From positions 16,129,884-16,193,883 of the forward strand of contig JAMKCF010000012.1 in NCBI GenBank assembly GCA_023634235.1: a DNA stretch of 64,000 nt. The letters are read 5' to 3'. Below, one piece after another: positions 12,871-25,060 of the stretch; position 1 is the first letter of the stretch; the number at the start of each line of letters is the position of its first letter. The translations under genes were made by a program, and so were the position numbers. Origin of the DNA: Pisaster brevispinus. Its lineage: Eukaryota; Echinodermata; Asteroidea; Forcipulatida; Asteriidae. Under the pieces are notes generated by a model. The model was not told the DNA's origin and did not search any database. It saw nothing but the letters and a program-made list of their open reading frames with translations.

Positions 12871-13468
12871 CGTATATGAATGTCCAATGTTCAATATCGA
12901 ATAGCAAGGTAGACATTCACTGTACAAACATATGTGAATGTCCAATGTCCAATGTCCAATACCAATAGCAAGCTAGACATTCACTGTACAAACGTATGTG
13001 AATGTCCATCGCCAATGTATTGAATAGAAAGGTAGACATTCACTGTACAAATGTATGTGAATGTCCAATGTCCAATATCAATAGCAAGGTAGACATTCAC
13101 TGTACTAACGTATGTGCATGTTCAATGTCCAATGTCCAATATCAAATAGCAGTAGACATTCACTGTACAAGCGTATGTGAATGTCCAATGTCCAATGTCC
13201 AATGTCCAATATCGAATAGCAAGGTAGACATTCACTGTACAAACGTATGTGAATGTCCAATGTCCAATGTCCAATGACCAATATCAATAGCAAGGTAGAC
13301 ATTCATTGTACATGTACAAACGTATGTGAATGTCTTATGTCCAATAGCAAAAAAGCAAAGCATACATTGGCTGTACAAACCTATGTGAATGCTCAATGTT
13401 CAATATCAAAATAGAAAGTAAACATTCACTGTACAAACCTATGTGAATGTCCAATGACCAATATCAAA
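12871..13468. repeat. minisatellite, ~9 units of 58-75 bp with hairpins
   Basis: Each unit contains ACATTCAC-(about 13 nt)-GTGAATGT, an inverted repeat around TGTACAAACGTA. It is followed by one to four copies of the heptamer CCAATGT, then CAATATC(A)AATAGCAAGGTAG. Length varies mainly by heptamer number. The ORFs crossing it are products of the repeat. Confidence 0.9.
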
Positions 13469-14105
13469 CTAATACTGCCATCATTTGAACCCACTTCATT
13501 GCCTTTTTAAAAATCACACATCCCGAGCAAAATATTGGTGGTACATTTCCAGTTTTGTACATAATATACATGTATGTAATTCTACTCAGCTGCATCTTCA
13601 ATCATTGATGTCGTTTGAAATGAGAATAAATGACACCCTAAGGAAAGACCTCAGTGCTGTAATATGGACTGGGTACCTACCAACCATATACATGTGCGTG
13701 GGTTTTTTCTTATTTTACGAATTTCTCTCCTGCGTCTAAACTGATTACTTTCTTCGTTCATCTTCACTTCATCTGTTTTTTCAGGTGTGCAATTACAGTG
13801 CAAAGCACTTTTGGGGGGTACCTTGGCTTTATAAAACTAGGAGAACTCTTTTGAAAAAGCTGCACGATACGTTTTTTTTCTTCTTCTCCATTTTGCTCAG
13901 AAAAAAGGGGGAAATAAAATGAGCTGAAACTTTCCCAACTTGACTCCTCATCATTCACGGTGATTGCTTTACTTCTTTCAAAAAATTTTGAAGGCTCAAG
14001 GCTTTGAGAAAATCCTGAAATCAGAGAAAATCCTGAGCATTCACATGCTTGCAAATAGTTTAACAAACCCTTTTTTAAACCGCCCAAATTTACATAACAA
14101 ATTAC

Positions 14106-14481
14106 AGGCAGGGTATACTTTTGGTAATTGTCACAGACCAGTATCCTCACTTGGTGCATCCCAACATATGCATGAAATAACAAACCTGTGCAAATTTGGG
14201 CTCAATTGTTTACAGCAAAGTTGCAAGACACCAAAAACACCCTTGTTGCATAGAATTGGGTACTTTCAGATGCCCGAGAAAGGCTTCATGCCTGAAGCCT
14301 TTCTCAGGTTCAAATTTTTTTGGTGAAAAATTACCCCTTTCTCTCAAACTACATTACTTCAAAGGGTGTCGTTTCTAACAGAGTTTTACAACATCAACAG
14401 CTGCTCCCCAGTGCTTTTCACCAGGTAAGTTTGTATGGCCATTAATTGTTTGAGTAATTACCAAAGATATATACCCTCCCT
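14106..14481 (+). mobile_element. TTAA-MITE with internal palindrome
   Basis: It starts AGGCAGGGTATACTTTTGG and ends ACCAAAGATATATACCCTCC, 376 bp. The centre holds the palindrome GAGAAAGGCTTCATGCC followed by its complement. The flanks are diverged from TTAA. Confidence 0.75.
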
Positions 14482-15437
14482 GTAAGAGCTATATTAAGAA
14501 ACTTATCGGACAATAACGAAAAGACCGACATGCTACAAATCTTGTTGACACTGATGATACATGCGCTACGTGTGGGCTTGTCGTGGTGTTGTGCCAGCAT
14601 ATGGTGCAGTCAACGAAAAATACAATTAACTGCAAATTAATTTCTCAAGGTGTGCATGCAACCAGGCAATCAGAATCTTCTAAAAGCTTGCACACAGTTT
14701 TGCGGCTGGTGCCATATGCCAAATATGGAAACAAAGGAATCTGGTATCTCCATAATATTTATTGTTCTTTACACTCCGTCCAGACCTGACAAACATTTCC
14801 TATAGGGAGAGTGGGGCCCTTTTCCAAATGGCCATTATGCATGTCCCAATGCGCACGATAGGCCCGCAAAGGATTCTGGGTGAAATCCGAGTCCAAGCAA
14901 CACCCGGAAAACCATCACGCCACGCTTATTTTGAAGCAATGCGGTATAAACCTGGCATAGTTACAGATAAACTACAGCGTAGCATCCATATTGGCAGCTA
15001 GATTAATTTGTTTAACTGTGTTCAGTTTCCCAAATAGACAAACAGCGTTTTTTCTATTAAAGATGGCGCTTTTGCAATATGGCCTACTGATGCCTTTGGC
15101 AGTGACTTGGGTAGGATCAACATATTAAATCCGTCTTGTTCCTGCTATCCAATCATCCACAAAATTTGATGGTGATGGATCACTTTAGAACAGTCCTTCC
15201 CTTGAGCATCTGCCGGGCAAAATCGTTGAACATTTTAAAGCCACGTCGTAAAGACGCACTTGTTTGCCTACAACTGCCCATAGCAGAGCTGCCGACATTT
15301 CAATCTTGCAATCAAGAAGATTTTGTACAACAATCAGGGAGATAATTAGAATTACATATACATGTATATAATAATGGGAAAATATTTTCCATAACCAGGA
15401 AGATTTCAAAATGTGCTCATCAGAACGTGGAAAGATT

Positions 15438-15667
15438 GAATATTAATTTTGGTTTTACCCTTACACCGATGTGTGTTAGCACTGTATACTCAGTACTTTC
15501 CCGAGTTCTGTTAAAAAAAACACAGGCATATTACTCGGGTGGGATTCGAACCCACGACCTTTGCAATTCTAGAGCAGTGTCTAAGAAACTGCTCTAGAAC
15601 TTGGGAAAGTACTGAGTATACAGTGCTAACACACATCGGTGTAAGGGTAAAACCAAAATTAATATTC
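15438..15667. mobile_element. long-TIR element enclosing reversed tRNA-like segment
   Basis: Nearly perfect inverted arms of about 69 bp (15438-15506 and 15599-15667) containing ACACCGATGTGTGTTAGC and AGTACTTTCCC. The centre reads, inverted, GGGTTCGAATCCCACC, a canonical B box, with an upstream anticodon-arm-like segment. Confidence 0.8.
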
Positions 15668-15770
15668 TTTATCCCCGATGCAAAATTAACAACTATTAAA
15701 GTGGAAAGATTGGTTTATTTTCAGGGAACTTTCTTCAGAATCAGGGAGAGTTTGCGGCTTTGCTATATAC

Positions 15771-15864
15771 CCCCTTGCATATGAGGTCACAAGCCCAAAA
15801 CAGCGTCCCCACTGAGGGTAATGAAGATCTATCATTGGCCGAGAGTTGTGCCCAATGCAAGAGG
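15771..15864. mobile_element. CCTTGCAT MITE, short copy
   Basis: CCCCCTTGCATATGAGGTCA to CCCAATGCAAGAGG. It lacks the GATGGCGGCC part. Confidence 0.5.
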
Positions 15865-16290
15865 TCTTTTATGCCACTGTTATGTGTTTCTATTAAACTA
15901 GTCGCTTTTAAACTGTATTTCAGCTAAATGCTGAAGATCTTGGCTGCTGGTATTCTCTCCCCAATGTTTGTCTTTCAATCCTTTCAATACTCTTGTCATT
16001 CCCTTGTTGTTTTATGTAGGATCATCATTAAGTGCACTTAGGATTTTGCATAAGGAGCTTAATTTGTTATTAACATTATTACTGCTAAAAAGCTCGTTCT
16101 TCAACATTGCCGAAGCACCCATTGGCCACAGACATACCGCAAGTTGCTTCAACTCAGACGGAGCCTTCCTGATCCATTACTTTTGAAGAAACATACACAA
16201 ATTTTCCCAATTAACATTTTTATCAAAAATCCTTGACATTATTGATTTATTGCAACTCATTGATGTACAAAAACGGTTAGACTGCTGGAC

Positions 16291-16466
16291 TTGCTGTCGA
16301 TTTCACCAAACTCTTCCCAACTTAGGATTAATCTTAGGACTTAGGACGAGTCCCAGCCTTGCACTGTAACATGTAAACCTGAAGATTAATCCTAAGTTAG
16401 GACTAGTTACTCGTCCTAACTCGAGATAGGATTAATCCTAGCGTTTCGTGAAATCGGCTGCAGCAA
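16291..16466. mobile_element. TCGATTTCA hairpin MITE
   Basis: TTGCTGTCGATTTCACC to GTGAAATCGGCTGCAGCAA. The arms contain CTTAGGATTAATC and the inverse GGATTAATCCTA. 176 bp. Confidence 0.7.
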
Positions 16467-16477
16467 TCACAAGAATG

Positions 16478-16720
16478 TGAGTTGGAATCCTACCAAGCTA
16501 ACCCCAGATTTCACATTGACTAGAGTAAGTATTGTCGTCTAGTTACTGAATCACAATTTCTCGATTTGTGCAATTCATAATCATAGTAGCTCTTAAACCC
16601 ATGTTTGTGTGATGAGAGAGATTGGCTGTTGCCAGCTTGGGGTTTACATCCCCCTTGTGGGAGTTTGACGAGGTTCCCTTGACGGGGAAGATCATCTAAA
16701 CAAACAAACAAACAAACAGA
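16478..16720 (+). repeat. tRNA-Ala-like SINE body with (CAAA)n tail
   Basis: Matches the body and tail of 39669-39955 (GTAGT/CTAGTTACTGAATCACA, CCCTTGTGGGAGTTTGACGA). The tRNA-like head is degraded. Confidence 0.65.
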
Positions 16721-16837
16721 CCAATCAATACGCGTTTTCTAGCTCAAGGATACAAATGACAGCGTCGGCCAGGATGCATACGCTATTTCCGGCATCATAA
16801 TATTGCATGACAGATGCAGTGAAACCACTTGGTTTAA

Positions 16838-17225
16838 AGGCACGGTATGATTTTGGTAATTGTCAAAGACAAGTATCCTCACTTGGCATCTAGCCCGTTT
16901 TCACAACATATGCATAAAATAACAAACCCGTGGAAAACTTGAGGTGATCAACGTTGCAAGAAAATAACGAAAGAAAAAGCACCCTTGTTGCATAGAATAA
17001 CTGTGTGCTTTCAGATGCATGAGAAAGGCTTCATGCCTGAAGCCTTTCTCAGATTTCAAATTTTGGGGTGAAAAATTACCTCTTTCTCTAGACTACATTA
17101 CTTCAAAGGAAGGGGGGGTTTATTCTAACAAAGTTTTATAATATCAACAGCTCTCCGGTGCTTTTATCAAGTAAGTTTTTATGGCCATTATCTTGTGGAG
17201 TAATTACCGAAAGTACACTCTGCCT
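16838..17225 (+). mobile_element. TTAA-MITE with internal palindrome
   Basis: Preceded by TTAA. It starts AGGCACGGTATGATTTTGG and ends TAATTACCGAAAGTACACTC-TGCCT. The same TTCATGCCTGAAGCC palindrome is present (around 17020-17050). Confidence 0.7.
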
Positions 17226-17373
17226 TTGAAATGGCCTGTACATCGCTTGCATGCTATATCAAATTACAAAACAAGCAGAAATGAAATTCTGCACACGGGA
17301 ACTGAAAACCATCCAATAACCGGAATCTTATCTTTCCTTTTTCACAAGATAATGCAGAGGAAAAAACCCATCA

Positions 17374-17486
17374 GGGCACGATTTCATGGCTCTGCTTACC
17401 ATAAGCAAAGAATCGACGCTTACGGAAGCAGGGAATTCTGCGCTTACGTCAAGCGTATTTCACGGGTTAGCAGGGAAATTGGGCCC
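17374..17486. mobile_element. GGGCCC-type hairpin MITE
   Basis: From GGGCACGATTTCATGGC to GGGAAATTGGGCCC, with CTTACG-rich arms. Related to 11836-12035. Confidence 0.5.
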
Positions 17487-17814
17487 TTCTCTTTTCCGAG
17501 CCATCGGTTGTTTTAACAAAAAGGCAGTCATTGAACCCCTGAGAATTACCCGATGTTCTTCCTTGCCATGCAAAGCCTAAAATAATGTGTACATGCTAAA
17601 TCTATCCTAAACTTTGGAAGATTGTCATAGCTTTTTACCACAAAAAGGTCCACGCAGTATTTACATAGGCCATGACAAATGTGTGCGCTTACAAGTTCTT
17701 TCCCCAAATTGAAGAAGGGGTCATCAATTCTTTTCTCACAAATGATTAATACATTCTCATGAGTCGGCCTTTTTAAAGATTAAAAAAAAAAAACTTTTAT
17801 TTTCAATGCGTGTT

Positions 17815-17938
17815 GTCATTTAGCCTTCCAGAAAGACTCTGCTAGGGTTGAAAACATCAGGCCATTAACTATTTTTTGCACTTATACCATAATGTCCTTT
17901 TGGTTTGAAGCAGTTTGCAATCAGCTATTTCTATATTC
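17815..17938 (+). mobile_element. short retro-element, hammerhead-like signature
   Basis: GACTCTGCTAGGGTTGAAAA followed by CAGGCCATTAAC, TATACCATAATGTCC and AAGCAGTTTGCAA. Same family as 30926-31032 and 40795-40925. Confidence 0.6.
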
Positions 17939-18429
17939 TCATACATTTAACGGCTCCCTCTCTTTTGAAGAAAAAGTCTGCAAGAAGTCATCAATCACTT
18001 AAACAAACATGGTTGTCTACTGCGATTGTCAATCTCTCCCCATAAACCATAAACCCGTAAAGCGAAAAGTATTAATTACAGTCTACATTGAAATACAACC
18101 ATACGTGGCATACTAATTGCTACGTCTTATCTTCCCATTTACGGTGAGCCGTTCAAAGCATTTATCTGCTTCATTTGTATTCACTGTAAAGACAGAAAAA
18201 AAAACCCAGCATCGTCGTCGTCGGCTGACATCTGCTGGCCCGAGAAGTGAAAGTCCAACAATCACTATCACCTGATTGGCAGGTGTTCAGCACAACGATG
18301 CTTACCGCGCTGCACGGTGAATTTAAGTGTTTGGCAGACTGCTTCTTCCGGCATGCAGACAACGAACTGAACAGTTTAATTTGGGTGAAACCGGTTTCAG
18401 TGTTTGCCCTTGAATCGTTTAATGACTAG

Positions 18430-18605
18430 TAAGGGGGTACCAGTTAACTTGTCATTTCACGGGTCAGCCATTTTTTTTTTCACTGGTCCATATTTCATAT
18501 GATTTCAACACTGAACTAGCCAGCTGGACCATTTGCAGTGGCTTTTGACTGGTCCTCAGGTGTTTTAACTGGCATTTGGCCAGCGGAACACTGTTAGTGT
18601 TAAGG
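18430..18605. mobile_element. inverted copy of the GGGCAAAGCCTG-type element
   Basis: AACTTGTCATTTCACGGGTC, CACTGAACTAGCCAGCTGG and repeated GGACCA/TGGTCC motifs match the 6020 and 54239 copies in reverse. Degraded. Confidence 0.4.
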
Positions 18606-20270
18606 GAGAACACTGAGTTTGTGTACACATTTTTCGATACAATGTCTCCAGACCTAATTTGTTGTTGTTGCGCTTTTGCAGTTTTATGTCGGTCAGAACA
18701 GTCTCCGGAAAAGGTTGAATTTCAAATGTAATTTACTCAAAACAAGAAATAGTGGTGGAGTGCGGGGGCGGATTTGTCACTTTGTGAAAACTATGATCAA
18801 CTTCGGGTGTTAACCTTTAGTCAATTTGCCGTTTAAATCACGCATGCGTGGTCTGTGTTTCACTTGAACGTGTTTTAGTTGATTGATTCGTCAAATATGG
18901 CAATCAACATGGCGACGATGTATCACACAGAAAAATGTAATGGCCATCAACAAAATTATTTGCATAATATAGTGCAATAATTATCTTAATAATTGACATA
19001 TTTCATTGGCAATAACCTAGCGTTTATTGTTAAGCCATTTTTTTTCTTGTGATTAGAAAGGTTTACAAACTTTCTTAATCACATCACCAAAACGCCGTCT
19101 TGATAAAGTTGCGTAACTTCGTAAGTTGACTGGGGAAACAGTGCTCCAGGGCTAGGTTGATCCAGTTGGACTAGCTAGTTCAACCATGCAGCGTTCGAGT
19201 GACATCTAGACCGACTATGGTCAAGTCTAGTCAACTCTAGTCAGCCAACCGAACTTGCTCTATGATGTAGTATTTGGTAGTAAATTGTACTACAGGTTTT
19301 CCCGCCATTTTCAACAAAAAACTCATTGGCAATTTAACACTCAGCTCATTCAGTTTCATTTGAAAATGAATGCTCCGTCGCATCAGGATTTAACAGTAAA
19401 AAGGAGTAATTCAATTTCAAGAGTGTACCAGTCACTGTTCAAATAAGATCATTCAAACTCGATCAGGTTGCAAAGATCATTCAATGTCAAGGAAAAAACC
19501 AACAGCAAGAGGCTGGGCAAACCGTTCAATTTAATCAACAGTAAATAGGTAGTAGAAAATTCCAACTGAAGAATGGTGAAAATGTAGTCTTGAATGTCTG
19601 TAAATGAAATAGAATCACTAAAAACGAACCTGAATGAGAAGAACGCAATCCTTGTGTGCACGAAAACAAAATTGAATGCAGTAGTAGCTAAAAAAACCAA
19701 ACTAGTTTGATCAAGTTAGGGAAAAATGCGCTAGTTTGATCAAGTTAGGGAAAAATGCGCTAACTCGACTGTCTTCTGTACCATGGCTATTAAGATAGTT
19801 CACATACTATTACCATTCTTGACTGATTTTTTTTGGTTACAGGTAACATGCATCTGTACTGATAACTAATAATAAGTATAAGAGCTAGACATTCAGGTTT
19901 TTTTTGTTAATTACAAAAACAAGATGTTCGTGAGTGATGTCATCAAAAAGGACTGAATGAATTGATGACGACATTTTACCTTATCAATCCAATGTCCGGT
20001 TCGGGAGTTTGATTTTTTCCAATATAAAACTTCAGCTTCCAGTTTGAGCTGGAAGTCAAGGTCAAATGGGGTCACACTCTGTGTAGCGTTTGTGAAGTTT
20101 TTGAAGACATTTTATCACAGTAAATCCTACCTTTTCCACAAGTGTGACTTGGTTACAGGTATCAAGTGCAGCTGCACTGATCAATAATAACAAGTATAGG
20201 AAATATATACAGAAGGTTAGATGTAAAGCAGCTCACGAAGGAAACAACAACTGTAGTATTTTGCTCTTAG
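18606..20270. other. unannotated stretch with CTAGTTxxA motifs
   Basis: Frequent AGTCTAGTCAACTC/CTAGTTTGATCAAG-type words suggest an old repeat around 19140-19760. No gene seen. Confidence 0.35.
19702..19759. repeat. exact tandem duplication, 29-bp unit
   Basis: Two identical 29-bp copies starting CTAGTTTGATCAAGTTAGGG. Exact identity suggests a recent slippage event. Confidence 0.9.
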
Positions 20271-20621
20271 CAGGGCTCGAAATTCCGGAGAAAATCCACA
20301 AGACTGCAGGGCTTATAGCTCAAACTTTTTACTGGACCAGACTTTATTTCACAAGACCAGAACCAAAATGAGTGGAACAAGCTCTAAGAGAAGATCAAGC
20401 TCATTTGTCTTATGTGTATACTTCCATACTCAAGAGAATTGGAAGGTATTTATGAGACTCAGTTGCAGATAAAAAAAGAAAAAAGATCTTACACATTAAG
20501 GTAGCACTATTCTTCGATTGAAAAACACAAGACCACCGGGCTTGTCTAGTCATCAGTTTACTGGCCAGACACTGAAATCACTGGCCTGGGGGCTGTGGTC
20601 CAGAGTTAATTTTGATCCCTG
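20271..20621. mobile_element. CAGGGCTCGAAATT-type TIR element, full copy
   Basis: It starts CAGGGCTCGAAATT and ends AATTTTGATCCCTG, 351 bp, with imperfect CTTA(G/T) flanks. No ORF of note. Non-autonomous DNA transposon, related to 1-239 and 46896-47240. Confidence 0.7.
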
Positions 20622-21395
20622 CTTATTACAAAGCTAGCCATCGTAACTTTCTGTCCTTTTGAAGAAAAAGACTAGATGACAACGCCTTTAACCTCTAATA
20701 GGGTACTTTGTTGAGTACGAGACGATCGCTTAAATTTGTGTTCCTAATTACTAGTGTAGAACTTGTAAGGGCATTGTTTCATTTGCAGTCTGCATTTACC
20801 ATGCACTTAACTTTTTTATTATCCCAATTGTAATTGTTGTAAATTATTGTAAATTTGTTTTTTTATTTCATGCTCAAGTAAAATTGTAATTTTTTTACTT
20901 GTGTGCGAGCATTGAAACAGATGGAGATTTATAGCTCCATTTGAACTGGGGAAATTTTTTTTTTTTTAAATGAAGTCTTATAAAGTAGACATATCCACCA
21001 AATGTGCTCAGGGCGCTGTTGCAATGATAAAAAGAAAGCTTTAAAACAAAAAAAGCGGAAAAAAGTGACAGAAAAATCATAGCAACCACCGACTAAACAA
21101 GGCAATCTGACATGGATGAAAGATGGTCTTAACATATTATATGGATCGGAAAATACTTGATCCAGGATAAAAGAGCAGCTGTGTGCAAAGAAGTTCATAT
21201 AAAAAAATGAAATGGTGATTACCCCATTTACAAAATCATGGCCCAATTTCCTTGAGCTGTACAGCCCCCCCCCCCCCAAAAAAAATAATTTATCTGCTAG
21301 GTACCACCAATGACCACAGAACCAGTCACACACAAATGTGTTTTAGCCAGTAATGTTTTTTTGGATATTGTTTGGTGTTTTTGGGGTTTTTTTGG

Positions 21396-21556
21396 GGGCC
21401 CTTACACCGATGTGTATTAAACACTGTATACTGGGTACTTTCCCCCCGGGTCCTGTGAAAAAAATCCAAAGGCATATCACTCTGGTGGGATATGAACCCA
21501 TGACTTTTGCTATGCTAGAGCAGGTATCTTACAACTAGACCACCAAGCTAGCCCAG
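21396..21556. mobile_element. long-TIR element, one arm plus full reversed tRNA-Ala-like head
   Basis: The left arm CCTTACACCGATGTGTATT is present and the right arm absent. The inverse of 21455-21556 reads as a tRNA-like unit: TAGCTTGGTGGTCTAGT, an anticodon loop CTAGCAT with AGC (Ala) in position, and GGGTTCATATCCCACC. Confidence 0.6.
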
Positions 21557-22295
21557 TGGTTTATTTTCAGGGAACTTTCTGCAGAATCAGGAAGAGTTGG
21601 CAGCTCTACTACTGGATCCAGTCCTGCTGAATCCTTTACTTCAATAATTGGATAATGAAGGATTTGGGACTATAAAAGAGTTCTTAAGAATCAAAGTCAA
21701 CTTCAGAACTTAGAAGAAATGTCTTGTTTTTTAGGCCTGAAGAGACAATTATAAAAAAAATTAGCGTTTACAATTTTGAGAAAGGCCATTGTACTCAGGT
21801 TGTGACAGAAAGTCAAATCTACATTTCTGGCATCATTCCAAGGAAGAATTTGAACCAGGGACCATCAAGGTGATAGACAGGAAAAGTACTACAAAACCAA
21901 CATGAAATTGCCACAAAAAGCCTCAGGTGCAAGTTTCAAGTTTAAACTTGAATTTAATGTATATTCAGTTTGCGGAAACACCATGTATCTACAACTACTA
22001 TACTGTGTAGATTTTGCTCTACAAATCATAGTAGATATACACACAAATGGCGTTACCGCTAACTGAATATATATTGATACCCCACAATGCAATGCCTCAA
22101 AACCCACAAACTTTAATTTACTTAAATACAGTGGGGGGAACATCGTTGTATCAGAAAGCAAACACTGTAAGTAAGAAATTATATTTAGAGTGGGTGTAAT
22201 TTGTTTGAACAGTGTACAAACAAAGTGCTAAAAAGCATGCTCTACGATAGGACAATTGAAAGGCAAATTATAGAGGAAGGTGAAAGCATGGTTAA

Positions 22296-22482
22296 AGGTA
22301 TGGTCATCGATTGGCAACGATTCCGAAATCGTGTTATTTCTATCCGAAAACCTACTTGTTACAAAAATGGTAATGGTAGTATAAGCATCCTGCGAAATAA
22401 TTTTCGTCTGAGATGCCCCCGTTGATCCGTAATAACATTTGAATCTGAGAAGCGATTCATGCATGAATCGTTTCTCAGATTT
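22296..22482 (+). mobile_element. TTAA-MITE, 5' half with palindrome
   Basis: Preceded by TTAA (22292-22295). AGGTATGGTCATCG opens it. A near-perfect 19-bp-arm palindrome (AATCTGAGAAGCGATTCAT and its inverse) lies at about 22440-22480. The 3' half is missing. Confidence 0.55.
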
Positions 22483-22823
22483 CTGAGGGTTGGTGGTCTG
22501 TTTGCTGCGGCCAGAGATGCGGTTGATACCCGCTGTCACCTCGCTAAACGTGGATGGATTTGACATTTGAGTGAAAACACCGTGATAGTTTTTTTTTTTT
22601 TTTTTCTCAGCAAGTAGACACTGTATTCAGCTGATACGCTCACAGGTGACTTTTATTGTATCTTTCTACATAGTTTTGCCTATAAATAAGCAAAACGATG
22701 ACTCTACTTTTAAATCTCATTTAGGCTTACAGACCTAAACTACACCCCAGCCATTAGACACAAACCCTGTATAAACAGTCACAAAAAAAACCCAGCTAAA
22801 ATCGATCTAGTAAAAAAAAACCT

Positions 22824-23015
22824 GGGCCCAATTTCATAGAGCTGCTTAAGCAGAAAATTTTCTTTAACATTTTCTGCTTAGCAAAACTAAGCAGGACATC
22901 AGCTACATTTTGCACATATGTAAAATGGTATTTTAGCTGGTAACCTTATTCTGGTAAGTCTCATTTTGTGCTGAGCAACTTTTTAAGCTCAAGTAACTCT
23001 ACGAAATTTGGCCCT
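22824..23015. mobile_element. GGGCCC hairpin MITE
   Basis: GGGCCCAATTTCATAGAGCT to ACGAAATTTGGCCCT, about 190 bp, with TGCTTAAGCAG near each end and GGTAACC in the middle. Confidence 0.75.
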
Positions 23016-24423
23016 GCAGCTTCCATTTGGTTAGGATGATTTGAATTGGAGGAAAAAACAAGATGGCCGAACTATGATCATGGTCTAATACAGTTGGGAG
23101 AAGAAAAAAAAGCAATCACCGATCGTTTTATTGACATGGCCGAGAAGAATGGAGACAAGTTAATGTCACAAGGATTTCTCCTAAAGCAGTTGAGCCGTGT
23201 AGACGGGAGACAAATCCTCACACTATGGTTTCACCCTGGCTGTATTTACACAAAAAATACAAGATGGAAAGATAGAAATTGCAGTTCCAATGAAACCTGA
23301 GTAAAGCAGGTGGTACACTTAAAGGAAGGGGGGGGGGAGATAAATAATAAGTGTTTTCCCTTTAGCAATAATAGTAATAAGTATTTACGGCTCTCTCACA
23401 CTTCCCCGAAAAAACATAGTGGACAAAAACAAAAACAAAACATTATCGACAAATACAGTCGATAAGAAAAAAACATGGCACACAAAAATAACTCAGTAAA
23501 TAGCAGTCGGGTGAGGTTTGCAGTGACACCTTGCGTAAATCTCTTGTGAGTAGTGGTGGCTCTTGACAACTCAGCGTGTCCATCAGTACGAGTTGAGTCG
23601 TCAACCAACGGTCCCTCTCAGAAACCACCACTACTCAAAAAGAGATTTCACAACTCTCACCTGATTGCACTCCCACCATGAAAAGTTTCATATCCTGATC
23701 AATAATAGAAGGGGCCAAAATTAATTCACTTAGAGGTTTGATGTTACGTTGCTGGTTACAATAAGAAAAGCGCACAATTTGTTCATTTGAAAACTCAAAC
23801 TTTTCATAAACCTGACAAGCTATTCCTAGATATTTCATATTCTGAATTAATGCCAAGTGAACAGTCCTCCGTTGAAACCTGGTTCCCTATTCAACCAACT
23901 GTACACAGGTCTATGGAAGAAACTATCAAATTGTGTACCTTGAGCTACCCTGAATGATGGTGAAAGATGGTTGTAAATTAATAACTGAATTCATGAACTG
24001 GAATTGCTTCATGACATTAATTGTGATCGTGTTCATTATCTCAGAATGAATGTTACCCGGTGGAATCAGCCCGAGATCACATGCACACCGTCACCGGGTA
24101 ATCTGTCAGTGTCAGAGAGCACACGGGGGGATATCACCGGTACACAGCGTTCAGTCACGACCCGCAGGACCGAGGCTCAGCGTATGTACACATGTACTTA
24201 TCCCGTCTGCCACATTTCATTTGAAATTGGTTTCCCCCGACGACGGTGTAGGACTTGAATTCCCCAAAACAACACAAACTACAGTAGAAACTACTTTATC
24301 AGTTTACACACTTCTTCATTAGCGTAATGGATAAGAGTCAGAAGGTAGGGAAACCCCATTAAAGTGAATCTGTTTGTTCCATGTCGGTGTTTCTTGGAAT
24401 AATAACAATGCTGATGCTTTTAA

Positions 24424-24640
24424 AGGGGAACCATTACCTTCGGATTGTGCGCTTTGCGCTTTGTTATGAAAAGAATATGGTTGGAAAGATGTTTGAATTA
24501 AAAATTATTCACACGAACATCCCTCGAAATTGTGTGGTTTTTCCTTTTACTTCGTGAACTGACACGGTCCGTGATTTTGCGGAGTCAAAAATTTGGTCCT
24601 ACAAAGAAGAGGACCGTGACAGTTTACGAGGTTTGAAGGT
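24424..24640. repeat. TTAA-preceded repeat with hairpin
   Basis: TTAA precedes AGGGGAACCATTACCTTCGG. Arms CGTGAACTGACACGGTCC (about 24554) and the inverse of CGTAAACTGTCACGGTCC (about 24614) match at 16 of 18 positions. No clear right terminal repeat. Confidence 0.45.
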
Positions 24641-24884
24641 AAAATGGAATGTATTGCATTTGACTGGTCCATAACCATAATTTTATTAACAGGAAACAAC
24701 TTTATTGAATGATATTTTACTTAAAACTGCTCTCTAAAATTAGAGTGTAGTTACAAACGACCAGTACAGGTAGCTCTTCAAGCTTACAACATCTCTAGCT
24801 GTGTAGAGCGCATTTGTACAGCAGTACTACAGTTGCACATGTATAACTACTGCATACCCCATGCCCCCGATATGGGATGGGGGC

Positions 24885-25060
24885 AGAGAGTACCCCCCCC
24901 CCCCCCATGTTCCCATTTTCCTCTTGTACAGAACTACCCCCCCCAAAAAAAATAAATAAATAAAATAAAATAAAAAATCCTCTAAAGAATTCTTAAGATT
25001 CCGAGCAAACAATGAAGACACATTAGAGGGGGGTACCACCATGCCCCCATATCCAGCACC
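24885..25060. repeat. poly-C/(AAAT)n repeat
   Basis: Long C tract (about 24893-24906), second C tract, AAATAAATAAAT, CTCTAAAGAATTCTTAAGAT, GAGACA-like end. Related to 51405-51715. Confidence 0.45.

Noticed and set aside
13002..13277. 91-codon ORF with repeated CTNVCECPMSNVQ-like peptide
   Set aside because: Product of the minisatellite; unit lengths vary outside multiples of three.
12871..13468. CRISPR-like array because of regularly spaced palindromic units
   Set aside because: Eukaryotic context, spacers are themselves repeats (CCAATGT), and no cas genes are present.
13764..14183. 139-codon minus-strand ORF
   Set aside because: Its first part is the 5' end of the TTAA-MITE at 14106 read backwards.
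14820..14890. Minus-strand Y-x-A-H-like peptide as a candidate ADISSP exon
   Set aside because: Surrounding residues do not match the family and no acceptor in the required phase was seen.
21455..21556. Possible tRNA-Ala gene on the minus strand
   Set aside because: Embedded in a repeated mobile element with a degenerate B box; tRNA-derived rather than a working gene.
23046..23300. 84-codon ORF starting MEEKTRWPNYDHG
   Set aside because: Its start lies in a fragment of the TAGACC-type MITE (ACAAGATGGCCG), and no homologue was recognised.
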